From M55B154 sp964486725 (GTDB taxonomy: Bacteria > Spirochaetota > UBA4802 > UB4802): DNA of 12,279 nt. Position numbers and translations under genes: made by a program. Of this stretch, positions 7,462 through 12,279 are shown in pieces; the first letter of the stretch is position 1; the number at the start of each line of letters is the position of its first letter. Below the pieces are notes generated by a model that saw only the letters and a list, made by a program, of their open reading frames with translations, searched no databases and had not been told where the DNA came from. The stretch is taken from positions 1-12,279 of the forward strand of contig CAZAOK010000115.1 of the NCBI GenBank assembly GCA_964486725.1. The letters run 5' to 3'.

Positions 7462-9045
7462 TCACACATTTTCATAATAGGCAATTATTTTTTTCGCTGC
7501 CCTGATCCCGTCCACCGCCGAACTCACTATTCCGCCGGCATACCCTGCTCCCTCTCCCACGAGTACAAGGCCCCTGCATGAAACTGACTGGTATGATTCA
7601 TCCCTGGAGATACGAACAGGGGAGGAGGTCCGTGTTTCCACTCCCACACATATACCTTCATTTGAATAATAGCCCTTCATCTTGCGACCGAATTGCACAA
7701 TCCCTTCAGCGATTTCCACGTAAATCCATTCAGGCAAAATTGAGGTCATATCCACCTCCGAAACGGCGGGAGAATACGTTGTAACAAAAGCATCCCGGCT
7801 TCTTTTCCTGTCAACAAAATCGCTAACCCTTTGCACCGGGGCAATAAAACCTCCGCCGGGCACCCGAAAGGCAGCCGACTCCAGTATACGCTGAAATTCC
7901 ACACCACCAAGGGGGGTGTTTCCAAAATCTTCCGGGTGCACGGCCACCACAACCGCCGCGTTGGAATACCTGCCATTTCGCTGTGAATAACTCATGCCGT
8001 TAATACAGAGCATATCCTGTTCAGATGAAGAATTGACGATTTCTCCCCCCGGACACATGCAGAAGGTATACACACCCCTTCCCGTTTTCGGATTTTTCCA
8101 TGCAAGGCGGTATTCAGCCGCCGGTAGTCCCTTCTTTTCCCATGACTCGCCATATTGAATGGTATTTATCAACTCAACGGGATGCTCCACCCGTACCCCC
8201 ACCGCGAATCCCTTGGGTTGAAGGGAAACACCCCTGTGCAGCATGATGTCATACACTCCCCTCGCGGAATGTCCCGTTGCCAGCACAAGAAATGGGCTAC
8301 ACGGTATTTCCTCCTCATCAATACTGAAAGAAAACAACCGGTTATCACGAACCGAAATATCAGTCAGCATCTTTGAAAAATAAAACCTGCAGCCCCTGTT
8401 TTCCAGCAAACCCCGCAAATTTTTCAGCACGGGAATAAGCTTATCCGTGCCCACGTGGGGTTTGGCATCATATAATATGTTTTCAGGAGCCCCCAGTTCC
8501 ACCATCTTTTCAAAAAACCATCGTGATTCAGCACCTGACGATCTGCTGACCAGTTTGCCGTCAGAATAGGTTCCCGCCCCTCCTTCACCAAACAGGATGT
8601 TGCTGTTCTCATCAAGAATCCCGTGTTGTTTCAGCTGTCCTATATCCCGCATTCTCTGTTCTACCGGTTTTCCCCGCTCGTACAGGTCTACCCCCACCCC
8701 TGATTCACTAAGGGCAAGAGCGCAGAAAAGTCCCGCCGGTCCGGTTCCCACTATCGGCACCCTGATGTCTTTTTTCACGGTTGAAAAGGAAACTGAAACT
8801 GGTTCATTGTAGACGCTGCATTCATCATGGCTAAGAAGATGCTGCCTGTCCTCTTCCCCCACAGAAACAAGTATACGGTACCTGTACACAATACTGTTTT
8901 TTTTCCGCGCATCAAGAGATTTGCGCAGTATTTTCTCAAACGTCATACTCTTACATTCGTAGAGTGTGAATAGTTTGTCCTGTAGAATCGTTTCCGGTTC
9001 ATGTGGATGGAGTGTCACATTGTCAATAATCAGGCAGGTTTTCAT
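7462..9045 (-). CDS. FAD-dependent dehydrogenase, COG2509-like, substrate unknown
   Basis: The 527 residues match the uncharacterised NAD(FAD)-utilising dehydrogenases often annotated COG2509. A family-specific N-terminal region (1-90) precedes the dinucleotide-binding fold: VPIVGTGPAGLFCALALSES (96-115) with the acidic residue at the end of beta-2 in VDLYERG. Other conserved stretches are ILFGEGGAGTYSDGKL (150-165), LVLATGHSARG (253-263), YTFCMCPGG (326-334), GVETRTSSPVRI (468-479) and the closing FAD motif GEGAGYAGGIVSSAVDGIRA (497-516). It should be a soluble flavoprotein oxidoreductase; the physiological substrate of the family is not established. The start has a good ribosome site (AAGGGA, 9 nt upstream). 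It leads a four-gene minus-strand run and is transcribed divergently from the TetR gene across 153 bp with palindromes, so TetR control is plausible. Confidence 0.93.
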   Translation of the reverse strand: MKTCLIIDNVTLHPHEPETILQDKLFTLYECKSMTFEKILRKSLDARKKNSIVYRYRILVSVGEEDRQHLLSHDECSVYNEPVSVSFSTVKKDIRVPIVGTGPAGLFCALALSESGVGVDLYERGKPVEQRMRDIGQLKQHGILDENSNILFGEGGAGTYSDGKLVSRSSGAESRWFFEKMVELGAPENILYDAKPHVGTDKLIPVLKNLRGLLENRGCRFYFSKMLTDISVRDNRLFSFSIDEEEIPCSPFLVLATGHSARGVYDIMLHRGVSLQPKGFAVGVRVEHPVELINTIQYGESWEKKGLPAAEYRLAWKNPKTGRGVYTFCMCPGGEIVNSSSEQDMLCINGMSYSQRNGRYSNAAVVVAVHPEDFGNTPLGGVEFQRILESAAFRVPGGGFIAPVQRVSDFVDRKRSRDAFVTTYSPAVSEVDMTSILPEWIYVEIAEGIVQFGRKMKGYYSNEGICVGVETRTSSPVRISRDESYQSVSCRGLVLVGEGAGYAGGIVSSAVDGIRAAKKIIAYYENV

Positions 9046-9060
9046 AAAAATATTCCCTTA

Positions 9061-9081
9061 ATATGGCCTTGTACGCCATAT
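9061..9081. promoter_or_regulatory. Perfect 7-bp inverted repeat in the dehydrogenase/TetR divergent region
   Basis: ATATGGC (9061-9067) and GCCATAT (9075-9081) form a perfect inverted repeat around CTTGTAC. The spacing suits a dimeric regulator contacting one DNA face. It lies just upstream of the dehydrogenase ribosome site, so it could be an operator for the adjacent TetR protein or a leader hairpin in the dehydrogenase mRNA. Confidence 0.45.
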
Positions 9082-9102
9082 CTTTTAATAAAGTAAAAAA
9101 AC

Positions 9103-9115
9103 AAACCGACCGTTT
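9103..9115. promoter_or_regulatory. Candidate TetR operator AAAC-CGACC-GTTT
   Basis: AAAC (9103-9106) and GTTT (9112-9115) form an inverted repeat around CGACC. AAAC-N-GTTT arms and ACCGACCG cores both occur in known TetR-family operators; fatty-acid regulators such as PsrA use AAAC-short-spacer-GTTT. It sits between the two divergent start codons. Four-bp arms can occur by chance in AT-rich DNA. Confidence 0.35.
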
Positions 9116-9156
9116 AAAAAAATGAAAAATTGTGGACTTTTTACCCGTAAATTCTA

Positions 9157-9177
9157 CAGTATACTTCAGTATATAAT
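9157..9177 (+). promoter_or_regulatory. Probable -10 box of the TetR gene with overlapping direct repeat
   Basis: A perfect TATAAT at 9172-9177 lies 21 bp before the ATG at 9199, giving a very short leader. No consensus -35 is found 16-18 bp upstream. A direct repeat CAGTATA (9157-9163 and 9167-9173, 10-bp period, one helical turn) runs into the -10 box and could bind a regulator that controls this promoter. Confidence 0.4.
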
Positions 9178-9198
9178 AGCGAAATTTAAGTAAGAGTC

Positions 9199-9819
9199 AT
9201 GCAAAAAACAAAAAATCCGAAGATTCTTGAAAAACAGGAAAAAAAGAGAAACCATATCATATGGTCTGCCTTTAATGCGATAGCCAAAATAGGGTATATA
9301 AACCTTACCGTTGAGGATATTGCCGAAGAAGCAGAAATATCAAAAGGGGGGTTCCATTATTACTTTGAAACCAAGGACGAGGTAATGCTGGAAGTAATGA
9401 AAACCTTCGTTGATTTTTTCCTGGTATCCATGAACATTTCAGTACCTGACCAGGACAGGCCACTTGAAAGGATCAGGGGAATCATAACCTATACCATGAA
9501 GATGTCACTGAATCATAAGGAATACATACGGGTAATCATTGATTACTGGGCACAATTCAATTATAACAGGGATCTTCGTAACATCTATCTTGAGTACCAG
9601 GAAATCGTAATCGGGCATATACGGGGATTGATCGACACCTGCATCCGGCAGCACCTGGTTCGTGACGATATCGACCCTGCGATTGCTGCCGAGATTATTA
9701 TCAGCGAACTTATCGGCTTCGCACTTGGTGTCACATGGCATGAAGAGGCCACTGAAAGCATTATGTCTGAGAGAATCAACCAGACCGTAGACCATCTTTT
9801 TACCATGTTCGTAAAATAG
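9199..9819 (+). CDS. TetR/AcrR-family transcriptional regulator
   Basis: This 206-residue protein has the standard TetR layout and should bind DNA as a dimer, releasing it when a small ligand binds the C-terminal domain. The helix-turn-helix region is clear at about residues 36-57 (LTVEDIAEEAEISKGGFHYY), followed by the usual FETKDEVMLEV. The all-helical C-terminal domain (about 70-206) looks like the BetI/YcdC type in length and style; its ligand cannot be inferred. A very basic N-terminal tail (KTKNPKILEKQEKKR) precedes the first helix. The ribosome site before ATG 9199 is weak (AAGTAAGAG). Divergent orientation to the dehydrogenase gene, with palindromes between, suggests it represses that gene run and itself. 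It may alternatively act on distant targets. Confidence 0.95.
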   Translation: MQKTKNPKILEKQEKKRNHIIWSAFNAIAKIGYINLTVEDIAEEAEISKGGFHYYFETKDEVMLEVMKTFVDFFLVSMNISVPDQDRPLERIRGIITYTMKMSLNHKEYIRVIIDYWAQFNYNRDLRNIYLEYQEIVIGHIRGLIDTCIRQHLVRDDIDPAIAAEIIISELIGFALGVTWHEEATESIMSERINQTVDHLFTMFVK

Positions 9820-9843
9820 TATTGCACTCTAATTATTTTTGCG

Positions 9844-9849
9844 TATAAT
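9844..9849 (+). promoter_or_regulatory. Possible -10 box for the SpoIIE-type phosphatase gene
   Basis: A perfect TATAAT lies 47 bp before the ATG at 9896. The only -35-like element is TTGCAC (9822-9827, 3 of 6, 16-bp spacer). The 76-bp gap after the TetR gene shows no terminator, so read-through from the TetR promoter is also possible. Confidence 0.3.
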
Positions 9850-9895
9850 AATATAATTATAAAATGCTATATATAACTCATGGAATGAAATTATA

Positions 9896-11659
9896 ATGTC
9901 ATCAAAAAACAAGGAAATAAATCTCGCCCAGATCAGCAGCATAAACAAGCGAATTAACTCTACCATGAGCTTAAACGGCCTGTTATCTGCCATACTTGAC
10001 ATAACCAAAACAATGATCAATTCAGAAGGAGCCTCCATTCTTTTAACCGATCCCGTATCAGATGATCTCTATTTTTATGTTGTAAGGGGTGGAGGTGATG
10101 AGGAAATAATGGGTGAAACCGTACCCCAGGGAAAAGGTATTGCCGGCTCTGTAATGATGTCAGGTGAACCCCTTATTGTAAATGACCCGCATAAAGATAA
10201 GCGCTTTTATCGTGAGATTGACAACAAGTCACGTTTTAAGACAAGGAATATACTCTGTGTTCCCATGAAGGTAATTGATACACAGATAGGTGTTCTAGAG
10301 GTAGTCAACTCCATAGGCAGGGATGGATTTGAAGAATGGGACCAGCAACTGCTTTCATATATTGCTGACCAGGCTGCCATTGCCATTACCAACAGGCAGT
10401 TATACGATGACCTCTCAACAAGGCTGCGTGAGCTGACCACCTTATACGAGATATCGCAGACACTTGCCCACGCTCAACCCGAAGATAATATCTTTTCTCA
10501 AATTATGGAACCCCTTTCGAAGAACCTGGGGGTTAGCCGTATATCAATCGCCCTGCATGATCCTGATTTGGACTCATATACCATTGTTGCCTCAATGAAT
10601 CTTCCCAAAAAGATTAATATGACAATTTCTGATTATTCTCAGGCCCCGGTAATCCATCATGTCTGTACAACAGGCGACCCCCTTCTTGTTTCCGATATTA
10701 AAAAAGAGACTTCCTTCAACCAATCCGTAAAAAATCGTGATTATAATACCCCTTCTTTTATGTCCCTCCCTCTTCGGCACAAGAACAGGATCATCGGGGT
10801 ACTTAACCTTTCTGACAAGATTGACAACAGGCATTTCACCGCATTTGACTTCAGGGCTGCTTCAACAATTGCCAACCACATAACCGAGGCCTATCAAAAC
10901 ACCATCTACTACCAGACAATGGAAGAACAGAGAAGACTGGCCCAGGAGATTGACATCGCTTCTGAAATACAGAAAAGGATTCTTCCCGCTTTACCGTTAA
11001 AAATCCATTCACACAGCCTTGCAGCCTTTAACAAGCCCGCCAAAGAAGTGGGTGGTGATTTCTACGATTATTTTCCTTTCGAAGGGGATAAGTTCGGAAT
11101 TCTTGTGGCTGATATTTCCGGTAAAGGTATCCCAGCGGCCCTCTTTATGGGTACTGCCCGGAATGTTATCCGCGCGGAATCCCGCATGAGTATTCAGCCA
11201 GGCAACCTTTTGGCCCATTCAAACCGCTATATATGTGAAGATTCTGAATATGGCATGTTCGTTACCGTTTTTTATATGCTTGTTGATTCCCATAACAATC
11301 TCATCACCTACGGAAACGCGGGGCATAATGACCAGATCCTTCTTCGTCCGGCCAACATGGAGGTTGTCCGCCTTAATGCAGCCGGTCCGGCAATGGGGAT
11401 AAATCCGGACGCGCTATTCGAAGAAAAGGCTATCTTTTTCAATGAAGGTGATATCATACTTCTTTTCACCGATGGGGTACTTGAATACCTTGGTGAAGGG
11501 GACATCGATATTGGCGAAGCGAGACTAATCAGCATGGCTTTTGATGCGGTTGAACAGATGCCTTCAGGTTTTATTACAAACATGGAGCAATTTCTCCACT
11601 CACACCGTATCGACAAGGATGTGATGGATGATTTCACCATTGTAGCAATCAAGTTTTAA
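9896..11659 (+). CDS. GAF-GAF-SpoIIE-type PP2C serine/threonine phosphatase (RsbU-like)
   Basis: This 587-residue signalling protein should dephosphorylate a phosphoserine/threonine on a partner, classically an anti-sigma-factor antagonist with a STAS domain, in response to a signal sensed by its GAF domains. GAF 1 spans about 27-168 (EGASILLTDP, then GVLEVVNS). GAF 2 spans about 182-333 (FMSLPLRHKNRIIGVLNLSD). A helical linker (about 335-365, ending EIQKRILP) is the normal lead-in to the phosphatase. The PP2C/SpoIIE domain (about 370-587) carries the metal motifs: EVGGDFYDY with Asp388, VADISGKGIPAAL with Asp406, TYGNAGHN (471-478), LFTDGVLE with Asp526, and DDFTIVAI near Asp579. All acidic metal ligands look present, so it should be active. 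No membrane segment is seen. No STAS or HATPase partner gene is in the window. The ribosome site is weak (TGGAATG). It converges on the SixA-like gene with 11 bp between stops. Confidence 0.95.
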   Translation: MSSKNKEINLAQISSINKRINSTMSLNGLLSAILDITKTMINSEGASILLTDPVSDDLYFYVVRGGGDEEIMGETVPQGKGIAGSVMMSGEPLIVNDPHKDKRFYREIDNKSRFKTRNILCVPMKVIDTQIGVLEVVNSIGRDGFEEWDQQLLSYIADQAAIAITNRQLYDDLSTRLRELTTLYEISQTLAHAQPEDNIFSQIMEPLSKNLGVSRISIALHDPDLDSYTIVASMNLPKKINMTISDYSQAPVIHHVCTTGDPLLVSDIKKETSFNQSVKNRDYNTPSFMSLPLRHKNRIIGVLNLSDKIDNRHFTAFDFRAASTIANHITEAYQNTIYYQTMEEQRRLAQEIDIASEIQKRILPALPLKIHSHSLAAFNKPAKEVGGDFYDYFPFEGDKFGILVADISGKGIPAALFMGTARNVIRAESRMSIQPGNLLAHSNRYICEDSEYGMFVTVFYMLVDSHNNLITYGNAGHNDQILLRPANMEVVRLNAAGPAMGINPDALFEEKAIFFNEGDIILLFTDGVLEYLGEGDIDIGEARLISMAFDAVEQMPSGFITNMEQFLHSHRIDKDVMDDFTIVAIKF

Positions 11660-11670
11660 ATATCCCTTAA

Positions 11671-12132
11671 TTACCCCCCTCCAAGATACCTGTTTTGTAT
11701 ATACGTATCCACAATAAGCCTGTTATCCTTTTTTGCTATCATCAAAGGTGAACCGTGAGTTATATCGATAATATCATTTTCTGTTGACATGGTAATCTTT
11801 TTCACAAACTCATCAAGAAAAGGCATGTGCCCCACCACGAGGATATTATCATCCGTTTTAATAAGTTCATTAACCAGCCGATCAGGCTCATCTTTCGGAT
11901 TAAGGTACTCTTCAACTTCTATCCGGGTACACCCGGTTCCCTTTCCCAGGATTTCAGCTGTTTCAGCTGCCCTGAGCTTCCCGCTATGGATGATCCGTTC
12001 CGGGTACCACTTGATAACAGTTAAAAAATTAACCAGGTTTTGGATCTGTTCCCTGCCCTTTACCGAAAGGGGCTTATCCGGATTTTCCTCTTTAGAGATG
12101 TTTTTTCCATGTTGTACCAGTATTGAAATCAT
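11671..12132 (-). CDS. SixA-like phosphohistidine phosphatase (histidine phosphatase superfamily)
   Basis: This small cytoplasmic enzyme, 153 residues from the chosen start, resembles SixA, which removes phosphate from the histidine of phosphotransfer proteins. The usual RHG reads QHG (Gln7, catalytic His8, Gly9), followed by the family-typical PLSVKGREQ (21-29). The second part of the phosphate pocket is SGKLRAAETAEIL (Arg54), and the second catalytic His is His102 in LVVGHMPFL. I chose ATG 12132, not the upstream in-frame GTG at 12150. A strong GGGAGGAG site sits 6-7 nt before the ATG and overlaps codons 2-5 of the GTG-start version, and the predicted transcription start is near the GTG. 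The Gln in place of Arg occurs, from memory, in some SixA-like proteins, so activity is not excluded. Its neighbour is the SpoIIE-type phosphatase, but in convergent orientation. Confidence 0.9.
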   Translation of the reverse strand: MISILVQHGKNISKEENPDKPLSVKGREQIQNLVNFLTVIKWYPERIIHSGKLRAAETAEILGKGTGCTRIEVEEYLNPKDEPDRLVNELIKTDDNILVVGHMPFLDEFVKKITMSTENDIIDITHGSPLMIAKKDNRLIVDTYIQNRYLGGG

Positions 12133-12154
12133 ATATTCTCCTCCCTTCACTTAC

Positions 12155-12183
12155 AGTATACATTGCAACGGGCCCCGGGGCAA
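12155..12183 (-). promoter_or_regulatory. Probable sigma-70 promoter of the SixA-like gene
   Basis: Read on the minus strand, TTGCCC (12178-12183, 4 of 6 to TTGACA) is followed after 17 bp by TATACT (12155-12160, 5 of 6). Transcription would begin near 12148, giving a short leader that starts just before the strong ribosome site. The position fits the ATG start at 12132 and argues against the GTG at 12150. Confidence 0.55.
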
Positions 12184-12279
12184 CTACACAGTTTAAAAAA
12201 AGGCTTAAAGCATCTCATCAGAGACAGTGGAATGATGGCATCCTGCAGGGCAGGGCACCCGCCCGAGGCCGCCCGTTCG
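12184..12279. other. Right-edge segment, unassigned, ending in GC-rich patch
   Basis: I cannot assign a gene. Positions 12194-12200 are a run of A, which read on the minus strand is a T-run. It could close a terminator for a minus-strand gene beyond the edge, but the only upstream stem visible is 4 bp (TCTC/GAGA). From about 12241 to the end the base content becomes strongly GC-rich, with SbfI-type palindrome CCTGCAGG at 12242-12249. On the minus strand a frame is open from the edge to a TAA near 12206, and could be the last codons of a gene. On the + strand ATGATGGCA near 12232 opens a frame that runs off the edge. Confidence 0.3.

Noticed and set aside
12133..12150. GTG at 12150 as start of the SixA-like gene
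   Set aside because: The extra codons are the ribosome binding site of the ATG at 12132, and the predicted transcription start falls next to the GTG.
11789..12196. 135-codon + strand frame opposite the SixA-like gene
   Set aside because: The minus-strand frame has SixA motifs, a strong ribosome site and a promoter; the + strand frame has none.
12253..12279. Possible tRNA T-arm (GCCCGTTCG) at the right edge
   Set aside because: No acceptor, D-arm or anticodon sequence is visible upstream, so the GTTCG is probably coincidental.
1..12279. Mobile element, CRISPR, toxin-antitoxin or anti-phage system
   Set aside because: No transposase, integrase, regular repeat-spacer pattern, toxin pair or defence domain was seen; the genes are chromosomal housekeeping, motility and signalling types.

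Overview
The window is about 12.3 kb of moderately AT-rich bacterial DNA with eight complete protein-coding genes. I see no rRNA, tRNA, CRISPR array, transposase or integrase. A CheY-binding FliM flagellar switch protein and a large Cache-type chemoreceptor show a motile, chemotactic, diderm-type bacterium. A spirochaete-like lineage (Spirochaetota) is my best guess, from the style of the FliM, the membrane-anchored M23 protein and the GAF-GAF-SpoIIE phosphatase. This is inference from protein character, not from a search.

Layout, left to right. (1) A 175-bp leader with direct and inverted repeats and a possible sigma-28-like promoter precedes a chemoreceptor on the + strand (176-2023). Its HAMP region is interrupted by a seven-cysteine insert. 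(2) A 403-bp gene-free stretch holds a strong GC hairpin and a possible sigma-70 promoter. (3) A + strand M23-family envelope protein (2427-3440) follows, in which the second histidine of the zinc HxH motif is a cysteine. (4) Four minus-strand genes, transcribed right to left, run from 9045 down to 3458: an FAD-dependent dehydrogenase, a family 2 glycoside hydrolase, an exported two-domain protein of unknown function, and fliM. The exported protein and fliM are separated by 3 nt and are probably translationally coupled. (5) A 153-bp divergent region with two inverted repeats separates the dehydrogenase from a + strand TetR-family regulator (9199-9819). (6) A + strand GAF-GAF-SpoIIE-type PP2C phosphatase follows (9896-11659). 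(7) A minus-strand SixA-like histidine phosphatase (start best placed at 12132) converges on it. (8) The right edge (12184-12279) is unassigned and ends in a GC-rich patch.

Together the genes mix motility and signalling (chemoreceptor, FliM, SpoIIE-type phosphatase, SixA) with envelope and metabolic functions (M23 protein, exported protein, GH2 enzyme, dehydrogenase). The most coherent regulatory unit is the TetR gene facing the dehydrogenase-led run across shared palindromes. I did not find a convincing new multi-gene system. The best leads are the cysteine cluster inside the receptor's HAMP, the His-to-Cys change in the M23 zinc site, and the unknown exported protein tied to fliM.
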